A stretch of 64,000 bases of DNA from Agromyces sp. Marseille-P2726 (GTDB lineage Bacteria > Actinomycetota > Actinomycetes > Actinomycetales > Microbacteriaceae). Positions 7,733-16,117 of this stretch are shown here, one piece after another (the first letter of the stretch is position 1; each line of letters begins with the position of its first letter). Under the pieces are notes generated by a model. That model did not search any database, was not told the DNA's origin, and worked only from the letters and a program-made list of their open reading frames with translations. Where the stretch lies: positions 250,673 to 314,672 of the forward strand of contig NZ_CADDWM010000012.1 of assembly GCF_902809835.1 (NCBI RefSeq), given 5' to 3'. Position numbers and translations under genes: made by a program.

Positions 7733-9479
7733 TCCCGACGCCCTGTCGCGCCCGGCCGACCACATCGACTCGGTCGAGCCCGCCGCCCCCGACCGCCCTA
7801 CCGTCGACGGCGGCCCTGGCGCGGCATCCGTCACCCGACCGAAGCTCGGCCCGCTCGGCTGGCTGCGCTTCGCGTGGCGGCAGCTCACGAGCATGCGCAC
7901 GGCGCTGCTGCTGCTGTTGCTGCTCGCCATCGCGGCCGTGCCCGGCTCGCTCGTGCCCCAGCGGTCGAGTGACCCGAACGGCGTCACCCAGTACTTCACC
8001 GACAATCCCGACCTCGCGCCGGTGCTCGATCGCTTCCAGTTGTTCGATGTGTACACGTCGGCGTGGTTCTCGGCGGTGTACCTGCTGCTGTTCCTGTCGC
8101 TCATCGGCTGCGTCATCCCGCGCACGAAGCACCACTTCGAGGCGCTGCGAGCCCGGCCGCCCTGGACTCCCGCACGCCTCTCGCGCCTGGCGGGCTACAC
8201 CGAGCGGCCGCTGGTTTCGACGGACGATCTCGATACACCTTCGCCTGCGGCGAGCGCTACTCGATCAGCAGGGGAAGCGATCGACCGGGCGGCGGCCGAG
8301 CTCAAGCGCGCGGGCTACCGCGTCGAGCGCTACGACGTGCGCGGTGAGCCATCGGTCTCGGCCGAGCGCGGCTACCTGCGCGAGACCGGCAACCTCGTGT
8401 TCCACACGGCGCTCCTCGGGGTGCTCGTGGCCGTCGGCATCGGCGGCGGATTCGGGTTCTCGGGCCAGCGGGTCGTCGTCGAGGGGCAGTCGTTCGTGAA
8501 CACGCTGGCCGCCTACGACTCGTTCAACCCTGGCCGCTTCTTCGACGACACGAACCTCGACCCCTATCGGCTCACGCTCGAGGAGCTCGATGCCGTCTAC
8601 GAGACGCGCAACCAGCAGGCGATCGGCCAGCCCATCGACTTCACCGCACGGGTGTCGGTGCAGGGGCAGGGCGGTGCGCCGACGGATGCCACGGTCAAGG
8701 TCAACGAGCCGCTGCGCGTGTTCGGAACCGACGTGTACCTGCTCGGCAACGGGTACGCGCCGACGATCACGGTGCGCAACCCAGACGGCGACGTCGTGTT
8801 CACCGACTCGGTGCCGTTCCTGCCGCAGGACGCGAATCTCACGTCGATCGGCGTCGTGAAGGTGCCCGACGGCCTCGACGAGCAGCTCGGCATGGTCGGC
8901 TTCTTCTATCCGACGCAGACCACGCTCGGCTCGGGCGCCTATGCGTCGAGCTACCCCGACCTCGTGTATCCGGTACTGACCCTGAACGTCTACCAGGGCG
9001 ATCTCGGCATCGACGAGGGCACGCCGACCTCGGTCTACACGCTCGATCCCACGTCGATGGAGCAGCTGACCGGTGGCGAGACGGGCGTGGACTCGATCGA
9101 GCTCATGCCAGGCGACACGGTGGAGCTTCCGAACGGCCTGGGATCCGTGACGTTCGAGGACGTCTCGCCCGACGCCGGGTCGGATGCCGCGGCCGACGTC
9201 TACTCGCAGAGCGTCTCGCGGTTCGCCAGCTTCGACATCCACGACGACCCGTCGCAGGGGTGGGTTCTCGCGTTCGCCGTGCTGATCCTCGCCGGGCTCC
9301 TCGTGTCGCTCTTCGTGCCGCGCCGACGGATGTGGGTGAAGGCCGCGCGCCGGCCCGACGGCACGGTCGTGCTCGAGTACGCGGGCCTCGCACGTGGTGA
9401 AGACCCGGGTCTCGAGGAGGCGGTGCGCGCCTTCGCCGACAAGCACGCCGGGAAGGCTCAGGATGGATCTGCGGATTGA
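7716..9479 (+). CDS. resB: Cytochrome c biogenesis protein ResB
   Basis: A 587-residue ResB/Ccs1. Hydrophobic segments lie near residues 62-80 ([20 protein letters not shown]), 110-130 and 220-240, followed by a large extracytoplasmic domain and a C-terminal membrane segment ([18 protein letters not shown]). With CcsB it forms the System II haem-delivery and ligation complex. The TTG start at 7716 overlaps ccdA; a later start near the RPKLGPLGW stretch is possible. Residues about 166-184 ([13 protein letters not shown]) come from a palindromic element inserted in frame in the region after the second membrane segment. Confidence 0.92.
   Translation: MSQRSDPDALSRPADHIDSVEPAAPDRPTVDGGPGAASVTRPKLGPLGWLRFAWRQLTSMRTALLLLLLLAIAAVPGSLVPQRSSDPNGVTQYFTDNPDLAPVLDRFQLFDVYTSAWFSAVYLLLFLSLIGCVIPRTKHHFEALRARPPWTPARLSRLAGYTERPLVSTDDLDTPSPAASATRSAGEAIDRAAAELKRAGYRVERYDVRGEPSVSAERGYLRETGNLVFHTALLGVLVAVGIGGGFGFSGQRVVVEGQSFVNTLAAYDSFNPGRFFDDTNLDPYRLTLEELDAVYETRNQQAIGQPIDFTARVSVQGQGGAPTDATVKVNEPLRVFGTDVYLLGNGYAPTITVRNPDGDVVFTDSVPFLPQDANLTSIGVVKVPDGLDEQLGMVGFFYPTQTTLGSGAYASSYPDLVYPVLTLNVYQGDLGIDEGTPTSVYTLDPTSMEQLTGGETGVDSIELMPGDTVELPNGLGSVTFEDVSPDAGSDAAADVYSQSVSRFASFDIHDDPSQGWVLAFAVLILAGLLVSLFVPRRRMWVKAARRPDGTVVLEYAGLARGEDPGLEEAVRAFADKHAGKAQDGSAD
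8213..8268. repeat. Palindromic element inside resB
   Basis: A partial, diverged copy: GGTTTCGACG, ATCTCGATACACC, a GCCTGCGGCGAGC mini-hairpin and GCTACTCGATCA. It is read in frame as [13 protein letters not shown]. Confidence 0.75.
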
Positions 9480-9550
9480 GGAGCGGCGCAGCCGCGTCTC
9501 GAAACCTGTCACGATCGGGGTTTCGAGACGCCCGCTGGGCAGGCTCCTCA
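9478..9550. repeat. Palindromic element, GTCTCGAAACC subfamily (resB/ccsB gap)
   Basis: GAGGAGCGGCGCAGCCGCGT, CTCGAAACC and the mirror GGTTTCGAGACGC...GGCTCCTCA form a hairpin that starts in the resB stop codon. GAGGAG replaces GAGTAG here. The same subfamily is inserted in menE. Confidence 0.75.
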
Positions 9551-9575
9551 ACACACAGCAGCAGGTCCCTCGACG

Positions 9576-9587
9576 TAAGGTGGAACG
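9576..9587 (+). promoter_or_regulatory. -10-like box before ccsB
   Basis: TAAGGT (9576-9581), 6 nt, GTG 9588. It may allow ccsB to be transcribed independently of the operon, since the hairpin repeat lies between resB and ccsB. Confidence 0.4.
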
Positions 9588-10583
9588 GTGACGCTCGACG
9601 AGATCTCCCTCACGCTCGTGTACTCGGCGATGGCCGTGTACGCGATCGCGTTCATCGCGTATGCGATCGACCTCGCGCGTCGCTCCGCGGTCGCCACCCA
9701 GGCAGCCGATGCCGCGGGGTCGACCGCTGCCCCCGCAGCTTCCGAGACCGCCGTCGGGGGCGCCGGTACGACGGTGGTCGCACCGCCGAAGCGAGACGCG
9801 GTAACAGTCGCGTACGGCCGCTCGCCATCGCTGCGCGTGGGCGTGGCGCTCACCGTCGTGGCCTGGCTGCTGCACGCGGCCGCCACCGTCACGCGGGGCA
9901 TCGCCGCCGAGCGGGTTCCGTGGGCCAACATGTACGAGTTCGCGCTCACGGGCACGCTCATCATCACGTCCGTCTACCTGGTCGTGCTCGTCGTCTCCAA
10001 GCACGACCTGCGATTCCTCGGCACCTTCGTGACGGGGCTGGTGCTCGTCCTCCTCGGCGTCGCCGCCGTCAACTTCTACGTCAGCGTGGTCCCGCTGCCG
10101 CCGGCGCTGCAGTCGGCATGGCTCGTGATCCACGTGTTCGTGGCGACGAGCGCGACGGGCTTCCTCGCGCTCGGATTCGCGCTGTCGGTCGTACAGCTGC
10201 TGCAGTCGCGGCGCGAGACCCTCGCGGCATCCGCGAAGACCGTGAAGCAGAACTTCCTCGCCACGCTGCCCGATTCGTCGACCCTCGAGAACCTCGCGTA
10301 TCGCGTCATCATCGTCGGCTTCATTCTCTGGACGTTCACGCTCATGGCCGGCGCGATCTGGGCCGAGGCGGCCTGGGGCCGATACTGGGGCTGGGACACC
10401 AAGGAGGTGTGGACCTTCATCATCTGGGTGGTCTACGCCGGGTACATCCATGCGCGTGCGACGCGCGGCTGGCGCGGTTCGCGGTCGGCGTGGCTCGCGA
10501 TCATCGGCTTCTCGACGGTGCTCTTCAACTTCACCGTCGTCAACCTGTTCTTCAAGGGGCTGCACGCGTACTCGGGTCTCTGA
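9588..10583 (+). CDS. ccsB: c-type cytochrome biogenesis protein CcsB (CcsA/CcmC family)
   Basis: A 331-residue polytopic membrane protein with about eight hydrophobic segments. The tryptophan-rich haem-handling motif WGRYWGWDTKEVW lies near residues 262-274, and conserved histidines lie in WLLHAAATV and YAGYIHAR. This is the System II haem exporter/ligase partner of ResB. With the TlpA-like protein, CcdA and ResB it completes a cytochrome c maturation set, next to the menaquinone genes that supply the quinone of the same respiratory chain. Confidence 0.93.
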   Translation: MTLDEISLTLVYSAMAVYAIAFIAYAIDLARRSAVATQAADAAGSTAAPAASETAVGGAGTTVVAPPKRDAVTVAYGRSPSLRVGVALTVVAWLLHAAATVTRGIAAERVPWANMYEFALTGTLIITSVYLVVLVVSKHDLRFLGTFVTGLVLVLLGVAAVNFYVSVVPLPPALQSAWLVIHVFVATSATGFLALGFALSVVQLLQSRRETLAASAKTVKQNFLATLPDSSTLENLAYRVIIVGFILWTFTLMAGAIWAEAAWGRYWGWDTKEVWTFIIWVVYAGYIHARATRGWRGSRSAWLAIIGFSTVLFNFTVVNLFFKGLHAYSGL

Positions 10584-10602
10584 TCCGAGCGGGTCGTCGA
10601 CG

Positions 10603-10614
10603 TACCATCGCTCT
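10603..10614 (+). promoter_or_regulatory. -10-like box before the LAL regulator
   Basis: TACCAT (10603-10608), 6 nt, ATG 10615. The geometry matches the other predicted leaderless genes here, but the box is less close to TAGRCT. Confidence 0.35.
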
Positions 10615-13197
10615 ATGCGCAGGCAGCTGCTCGAGCGAGAGCGGGAACTCGCCGAACTCGACGAGGCGGTGCGCGCCGCCGTCGGCGGGCACGGCCGCGT
10701 GGTGCTGCTCCATGGCGAGGCGGGCATCGGGAAGTCGACGCTCGTCGGCGCGCTGCGCCAGCATCCTCCCGACGGATGCCGCGTGCTCGTCGGCGCGTGC
10801 GACGCGATGTCGACCCCGCGCACGCTCGGGCCGCTGCGCGACCTGATCCCGTTCGTGGGACCCCGCGCGGGGGAGGCGCTCCGCGCGGGTGACCGCGAGG
10901 AGGTCTTCGCCACGTTCCACGAGGAACTCGCTGCGTCATCCGGCACCGTGCTCGTGGTGGAGGACGTGCACTGGGCCGACGAAGCGACGCTCGATGTGCT
11001 CCGCTTCCTCGCGCGCCGCATCGACGAATTGCCCGCGGCGCTCGTGCTCACCTACCGTGACGAACTCGACCGGAACCATCCGCTGAGCCGTCTGCTCGGC
11101 GACCTCGGCCACGGCGGACACGTCGACCGGATTCCGCTGCGGCACCTGTCGGCAGCCGCGGTCGGGACGTTGACGGCCGGCAGCGGCCTCGACGCCGACC
11201 GCATCCATGCGATCACCGACGGAAACCCGTACTTCGTCACCGAGCTGGTCGCCTCGGCCGGCCAAGCCCGGGTGCCGCCGACCGTCGTCGATGCGGTGAC
11301 CGGTCGGCTCCGACGGCTCGATGTCGCCACGCAGGAACACGTCGAGCAGCTCGCCGTGGTCCCCTCCGCGGTGGACCGCGACCTGCTCGCACGCCTGGTG
11401 CCCGAGGGTGAGGGTGCGCTCAGGGCAGCGGAGGAGGGAGGTCTGCTCGCCGTCAGTCCCGACGGCGTCCGGTTCCGGCACGAACTGACCCGGCATGCAG
11501 TCGTCGACGCCCTCCCCACGTCGCGGCGCATCCAGCTCGAACGACGGGTGCTCGCCGAGCTGCTCGCGTCGGGCGTCGCAGATCCGGCGCGATTGGTGCA
11601 CCACGCGCTCGAGGCGGGCGACATCGATGCGGTCGTGGAGTGGGCGCCGCGCGCGGCTCGCGACGCGGCGGTGAGCGGCGCGCACCGGCAGGCGGCCGCA
11701 CACTACCGCGCGGCCATCCAGCACGCTGACCGATACGACATCGCCGAACGCGTCGCGCTCCTCGAGGAGAACGCGATCGAGGCGTACATGCTCGGCGGCG
11801 AACCCGAGGCGGTCGCATCGCAGGAGGAGGTGATCCGTCTGCGGCGCGAGCTCGGAGACGCCGACGCCCTCGGCGCGAGCCTGCGGTGGATGTCCCGGTT
11901 CCAGTGGATCGCCGGGAATCGCCCCGCAGCCGAGGCCGCGGCCGCCGAGGCCTCCGCCGTGCTCGCGGAATCGGAGGACCACGGCCTGCTCGCGCTCGCC
12001 GTGAGCAACGAGGCGCAACTGGCCATGCTCGCCCACGACCTGCCCCGCGCCATCGACCTGGCAACGCGAGCCGTTGCGCTCGCGCGGGATTCGGGCGAAC
12101 GACGTGCGCTCTCGCATGCGCTCAACAACCTCGGCACCGCCCACATGTTCGAGGACGACGACGAGGGCATCCAGGAGCTGCTCGAAGCGGCCGACATCGC
12201 AGCGACGGCGAACTTCATGGACGATGCGGCCCGCGCCCACGTCAACCTGGTCTGGGCCCTGCTCGACCAGTACCGCCTCCACCTCGCCGAGCGCTACCTC
12301 GAGCCGGCGATGGAGTTCTCGGAGCGCACCGAGGTGCTCGGGCTCTGGACCTACCAGCAGGTGGAGCGCGGTCGCCTGCACCTGGCGCGGGCACAGTGGG
12401 ATGACGCGCTGGCGGCCGCCGCGTACTCCTCCGAGGTGCTGCCGCAGGCGCAGTGCGTCGCGCTCACGATCATCGGCACCGTCCGCACCCGGCGAGGGGA
12501 TCCCGACGCGGAGATGGTGCTCGACGAGGCGAGGGACATCGCCGAGCGCTTGGGTGAGCTGCAGCGCACGGGGCCCGTGGCAGCGGCACGAGCCGAGGCC
12601 GCCCTGCTCCGCGGCGATCTCGGCGAAGTGCGAGCGATCGCACGGCCGGCCTACGACGAGGCGAGGCGACTCGAAGACCTGAACCTGCAGGCGGAGCTCG
12701 CCTGGCTGCTGCGCCGTGCCGGGGACGACGCCCAGCCACCCGCGACCGGCCATCCGTTCGCGGTGCAGGCGCGTGGGGACTGGGGCGGCGCCGCCCAGCT
12801 CTGGCGCGAGGCCGGCGCGCCGTACCACGAGGCGCAGGCCCTCGCGGAGAGCCCCGACGACTCCGACCTGCTCGCCGCGCTCGCCATCCTCGATCGCATC
12901 GGCGCCGCGCCGCTCGCGCGCGTGGTGCGTGCCGACCTCCGCGAGCGTGGCGTGCGGAGCATCCCGCGCGGCCCTACGACGCTCACGCGTCAGAACCCCG
13001 AGGGCCTCACGGATCGCCAGGTCGACGTGCTCCGGCTGCTCGCGAAGGGCCTGACGAACGCCGAGATCGCCGATCAGCTCGTGGTCTCGGTTCGCACCGT
13101 CGACAGCCACGTCGCCGCGATCCTCGCGAAGCTCGGCGTGCCCTCGCGGCAGGAAGCGGTCAGTGCCGCGCAGGGCCTCGGGATGCTCTCGGCCTGA
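10615..13197 (+). CDS. LuxR-family regulator with AAA ATPase domain (LAL type)
   Basis: An 860-residue cytosolic regulator. The N-terminal AAA/NACHT-like ATPase has Walker A GEAGIGKST at residues 34-42 and a Walker B-like VLVVEDVHWAD near 113-123. A long helical, TPR-like middle follows. The C-terminal LuxR helix-turn-helix (LTDRQVDVLRLLAKGLTNAE...) spans roughly residues 799-855. Large ATP-binding LuxR (LAL) proteins sense small ligands or proteins through the helical region. The target genes are unknown; neither neighbour suggests one strongly. Confidence 0.9.
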   Translation: MRRQLLERERELAELDEAVRAAVGGHGRVVLLHGEAGIGKSTLVGALRQHPPDGCRVLVGACDAMSTPRTLGPLRDLIPFVGPRAGEALRAGDREEVFATFHEELAASSGTVLVVEDVHWADEATLDVLRFLARRIDELPAALVLTYRDELDRNHPLSRLLGDLGHGGHVDRIPLRHLSAAAVGTLTAGSGLDADRIHAITDGNPYFVTELVASAGQARVPPTVVDAVTGRLRRLDVATQEHVEQLAVVPSAVDRDLLARLVPEGEGALRAAEEGGLLAVSPDGVRFRHELTRHAVVDALPTSRRIQLERRVLAELLASGVADPARLVHHALEAGDIDAVVEWAPRAARDAAVSGAHRQAAAHYRAAIQHADRYDIAERVALLEENAIEAYMLGGEPEAVASQEEVIRLRRELGDADALGASLRWMSRFQWIAGNRPAAEAAAAEASAVLAESEDHGLLALAVSNEAQLAMLAHDLPRAIDLATRAVALARDSGERRALSHALNNLGTAHMFEDDDEGIQELLEAADIAATANFMDDAARAHVNLVWALLDQYRLHLAERYLEPAMEFSERTEVLGLWTYQQVERGRLHLARAQWDDALAAAAYSSEVLPQAQCVALTIIGTVRTRRGDPDAEMVLDEARDIAERLGELQRTGPVAAARAEAALLRGDLGEVRAIARPAYDEARRLEDLNLQAELAWLLRRAGDDAQPPATGHPFAVQARGDWGGAAQLWREAGAPYHEAQALAESPDDSDLLAALAILDRIGAAPLARVVRADLRERGVRSIPRGPTTLTRQNPEGLTDRQVDVLRLLAKGLTNAEIADQLVVSVRTVDSHVAAILAKLGVPSRQEAVSAAQGLGMLSA

Positions 13198-13324
13198 TGT
13201 CGGCAGATCTCGGTAGCGAGAATCGGTGATCTCGGTATCGGTCGCCGATGAATCGAACCTGCTTCGGCGGTGAACTGGGTTCACGGCTCGCACAGGGCGG
13301 GCTCGGCAGTCAGAAGGATTCATC

Positions 13325-13561
13325 ATGGACACCGCACTCTCCATGAGCACCACCGCTCCCGCAGCCGAGGTCGGCGGACACGCGGCGCACGGCGTTGCCG
13401 GACTCGCGCACCGCGTCGGCATGCGACTGGTCGCCTGGGGCCGCGCCGACGAGCAGCGGCACGGCCGTGAGCACCTGGCGTACCTGCACGAGCGGCGGCT
13501 CGAGGCCGAGCGCCCGCGCAACGAGCGCTTCACCAGCGGGGCGTTGACGCGGCTCGGCTGA
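13325..13561 (+). CDS. Small hypothetical protein
   Basis: A 78-residue, Ala/Arg/His-rich ORF with no recognised domain or membrane segment. It starts with ATG after AGAAGGATTCATC, a plausible Shine-Dalgarno, and is followed immediately by the repeat array. Its unique sequence upstream of the array and good ribosome-binding site favour a real gene, but a function cannot be assigned. The 127 bp before it contain repeated GATCTCGGTA words and no other gene. Confidence 0.5.
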   Translation: MDTALSMSTTAPAAEVGGHAAHGVAGLAHRVGMRLVAWGRADEQRHGREHLAYLHERRLEAERPRNERFTSGALTRLG

Positions 13562-13590
13562 CACTCGTTGGTCGGGCGCGGCGGCGCCCC

Positions 13591-14010
13591 GGTGGTCGAG
13601 TAGCGCCGGGCGCAGCCCGGTGGTCGAGTTGCGCCGGGCGCAGCCCGTCGCGTATCGAGACCCGGCGCGAGCACCCGGTGGTCGAGTAGCGCCGGGCGCA
13701 GCCCGTCGCGTATCGAGACCCGGCGCGAGCACCGGGTGGTCGAGTAGCGCCGGGCGCAGCCCGTCGCGTATCGAGACCCGGCGCGAGCACCGGGTGGTCG
13801 AGTAACGCCGGGCGCAGCCCGACGCGTATCGAGACCCGCCGACGCGTCTCGATACGCGTCGCCTGCGGCGGCGCTACTCGACGACCAGTGGCGCAGCCCG
13901 ACGCGTATCGAGACCAGACGACGCGTCTCGATACGCGTCGCCTACGGCGGCGCTACTCGACGACCAGTGGCGCAGCCCGTCGCGTATCGAGACCAGGCGC
14001 CGCGTCTCCA
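13591..14010. repeat. Tandem array of the dispersed palindromic element
   Basis: Copies of GGTGGTCGAGTAGCGCC start at 13619, 13677, 13735 and 13793, an exact 58-bp period. A partial copy lies at 13591. Two mirror-image full elements follow to 14010 (GTCTCGATACGCGTCGCC...GGCGCTACTCGACGACC). No coding sequence is supported in this 420-bp block; the open frames across it are repeat artefacts. Confidence 0.92.
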
Positions 14011-14034
14011 CGTGCTCTGGTGAGCATCCGTGAT

Positions 14035-14090
14035 GCAGGAGATCGGGACGTCGGTTGCCTTCGGGCGAGGGCGACGTCCCGATCTCCTGC
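14035..14090. repeat. 56-bp perfect hairpin element, possible terminator
   Basis: GCAGGAGATCGGGACGTCG (14035-14053) and its exact reverse complement (14072-14090) enclose an 18-nt loop. It lies 20 bp downstream of the secreted-protein gene on the minus strand and could terminate its transcript. No T run follows. It is unrelated in sequence to the main repeat family. Confidence 0.75.
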
Positions 14091-14109
14091 GTTGGTGCTG
14101 GCGGGAATC

Positions 14110-14529
14110 CTAGAACGGGAGCTCGAGGCCGCAGCTGTCGAAGCTGCTCATGATCTCCGCGCCGTGGGCCGCGAAGATCTCATCGATGCCCTTGCCGTCG
14201 CCAGCCTTGGTGTCGCGGTTCGGGTTGTTGGCGCCGATAGTGCCGCCCTGGCCGTTCGCGCCCTTCACCTTGATGGTGAACGACTGGGGCGCGCCGGTCG
14301 CCGCGTAGGCGTCGAGCACGCACGACGCGTCCGCCTCGGGCATGCCCGCCGTGAGCTCGGAGACGTGCACCGTGAACCAGGCCTGCGAGTTCGAAGCGCC
14401 GGCGTTGCCCTTGTCGGAGCGGTTGGGGTTGAAACACTCGTGCGCATAGGCGGCGGCGCCGGTGGCGAGGACACCCGCCGCGGCGAGCGCGACGCCGGCG
14501 GCGACGTTGGTCAGGGTTCGCTTGAACAT
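14110..14529 (-). CDS. Small secreted protein, function unknown
   Basis: A 139-residue protein with a clear Sec signal peptide: MFKRTLTNV, a hydrophobic Ala/Val-rich core, then a likely cut after AYA before HECFNPN. The mature part has three cysteines (CFNPN, ASCVLDAY, DSCGLELPF) and no recognised domain. ATG 14529 is preceded by a strong GGAGGAAATCC Shine-Dalgarno, so I reject a longer upstream start. About 120 bp upstream is a CCCC(N)GGGG palindrome resembling one upstream of the Flp pilin gene. Confidence 0.8.
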   Translation of the reverse strand: MFKRTLTNVAAGVALAAAGVLATGAAAYAHECFNPNRSDKGNAGASNSQAWFTVHVSELTAGMPEADASCVLDAYAATGAPQSFTIKVKGANGQGGTIGANNPNRDTKAGDGKGIDEIFAAHGAEIMSSFDSCGLELPF

Positions 14530-14676
14530 GTGGATTTCCTCCGGGTTCTGGGGTCTGCGCGCCCGTTCGGACGCGCACGCCTTCAACCGTCGCGTCATCG
14601 TCGGCGCGAAGCATCCGTGCACACCCTGAGTACCGGAGTCGAGCCCCCGCTTTGCACCCCAGATGTGGGGGATTGA

Positions 14677-15750
14677 CTACGAGTCGAAGGTCGGCGTCGG
14701 CGTCGGAGCTGATGCCGACGCAGGTGCGGCCCCCGCCAGCACCGCGTACGCCCGTCCGAGGCGTTCGAGCCACCAGTCCGTGCGCTGGGGGCCGACCGCG
14801 TATCGTGCGAGCAGGTCGGGGTCGGGCAGAACCCGTCCGACCGGGATCGACCCGTCGACCGGCACGAGCGGCGACCGCGTGACATCCGCCGCAAGCAGCG
14901 ACGCTGTGCCGAGGCCGCAGTCGTAGTCGAGCTCGGTGACGGATGCCGCGAGCCGGGCTCCCATCGCCAGGCCCACGCTCGTGTCCAGTGCACTCGAGAC
15001 GACCACGGGCAACCCGGTCTGCTCGACGATGCGGAGCGCCCGGTGGATGCCGCCCAGCGGCTGCGCCTTGATCACGAGCAGGTCGGCCGCGCCCGCCTCG
15101 GCGACGGCCAGCGGGTCATCCGCCCGGCGGACGCTCTCGTCGGCCGCGATCGGAATTCCCATGTACTTCGTACGGCGCCGGATCTCGGCGAGCTCCTCGA
15201 TCGTCGCGCACGGCTGCTCGACGTACTCGAGATCGAATGGCGCGAGAGCGTGGATCGCATGCTCGGCCTCGTCGATGTTCCAGCCGCCGTTCGCGTCGAC
15301 GCGTACCCGACCCTCGGGGCCGAGTGCTTCTCGCACTGCCCGGACGCGCGCGACATCCTCCGACAACGGGCAGTCGCCGCCCGCGACCTTGACCTTCGCG
15401 GTGCGGCAGCCCGGGAAGCGTGCGAGCACGGCGGTCACGCTGTCGGGGTCGACGCCGGGCACCGTCGCGTTCACGCGGACGCGATCGCGCAGGGCGCCCG
15501 GCGGCTCGCTCCAGCCGTAGTCGATCGCCGCAGCGAGCCATGCGGATGCCTCGTGGTCGTCGTACTCAGCGAAGGGCGAGAACTCCGTCCACCCCTCGGG
15601 TCCCTCGAAGAGCATCGCCTCGCGCACCTCGATACCGCGGAACCGGGTCACGAGCGGGAGCGCGACGACGCGCGCAGTGGCGGCGAGGTCGGAGAGCGGG
15701 GGCAGGTGCAGCGCGGCCGGGGGCACGGGCACGGCGTCGTCGTCGGTCAC
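14677..15750 (-). CDS. menC: o-succinylbenzoate synthase
   Basis: A 357-residue enolase-superfamily enzyme that dehydrates SHCHC to o-succinylbenzoate in menaquinone synthesis. The catalytic lysine pair is in RTAKVKVAGGD. Metal ligands are in VRVDANGGWN, LEYVEQPC and PIAADES, and the C-terminal lysine is in LLVIKAQPLGGI. GTG 15750 has GGAG 5 nt upstream. The C-terminus is an Ala/Pro/Thr tail. It is divergent from the small membrane protein and menB. Confidence 0.93.
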   Translation of the reverse strand: MTDDDAVPVPPAALHLPPLSDLAATARVVALPLVTRFRGIEVREAMLFEGPEGWTEFSPFAEYDDHEASAWLAAAIDYGWSEPPGALRDRVRVNATVPGVDPDSVTAVLARFPGCRTAKVKVAGGDCPLSEDVARVRAVREALGPEGRVRVDANGGWNIDEAEHAIHALAPFDLEYVEQPCATIEELAEIRRRTKYMGIPIAADESVRRADDPLAVAEAGAADLLVIKAQPLGGIHRALRIVEQTGLPVVVSSALDTSVGLAMGARLAASVTELDYDCGLGTASLLAADVTRSPLVPVDGSIPVGRVLPDPDLLARYAVGPQRTDWWLERLGRAYAVLAGAAPASASAPTPTPTFDS

Positions 15751-15870
15751 GACTCCATCGTGGCATCCCGACCGTCGCCCGGGTCCTCCCTCGTCGTTCT
15801 CGTCCGTCGAGCGGATGCCCCAGCGGCGTGCGGCGCACTCTGTTAGTGTGAGCCGACTTGGGGGTGCGCA

Positions 15871-16083
15871 ATGCCAGACGATCTCGCGACACTCGGCGTC
15901 GAGGCCGAAGACGTGCAACCCGAGTCGACCGGCCGCAACGTGGCGATCGGCACTGTGGGCCTGGTGCTCGTGATCGCGGGGCTCGTCCCGCTCGCGATCG
16001 GGGCGATCTGGGTCGGCTCCTACGTGTGGGCGGCCGTGGCGTCGCTGCTCACGGGAGGGCCGGGCGTGCCGTCCGGCCTCTGA
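15871..16083 (+). CDS. Small membrane protein, hypothetical
   Basis: A 70-residue protein with two adjacent hydrophobic segments (about residues 25-42 and 45-62). It starts with ATG after TTGGGGGTGCGCA. No family is recognised. It lies between divergent menC and menB. TAGTGT about 20 bp upstream of the start could be a -10 element. Confidence 0.6.
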   Translation: MPDDLATLGVEAEDVQPESTGRNVAIGTVGLVLVIAGLVPLAIGAIWVGSYVWAAVASLLTGGPGVPSGL

Positions 16084-16105
16084 CGCGCGCACGGATCAGC
16101 CGGAA

Positions 16106-16117
16106 TAGGCTGGGAGG
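16106..16117 (+). promoter_or_regulatory. -10 box for a leaderless menB transcript
   Basis: TAGGCT (16106-16111), GGGAGG, ATG 16118. The GGAGG would also read as a Shine-Dalgarno but is too close to the ATG for one, so the leaderless reading is favoured. Confidence 0.55.

Noticed and set aside
8265-11051. A 928-codon minus-strand frame opposite resB, ccsB and the LAL gene start
   Set aside because: Charged low-complexity translation with no domain, fully antisense to conserved genes.
10936-13674. A 912-codon minus-strand frame opposite the LAL regulator
   Set aside because: Shadow frame; its start lies in the repeat array.
13888-14676. A 262-codon plus-strand frame running out of the repeat array
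   Set aside because: Its start is repeat DNA, and the rest is antisense to the secreted protein, which has a signal peptide and a strong ribosome-binding site.
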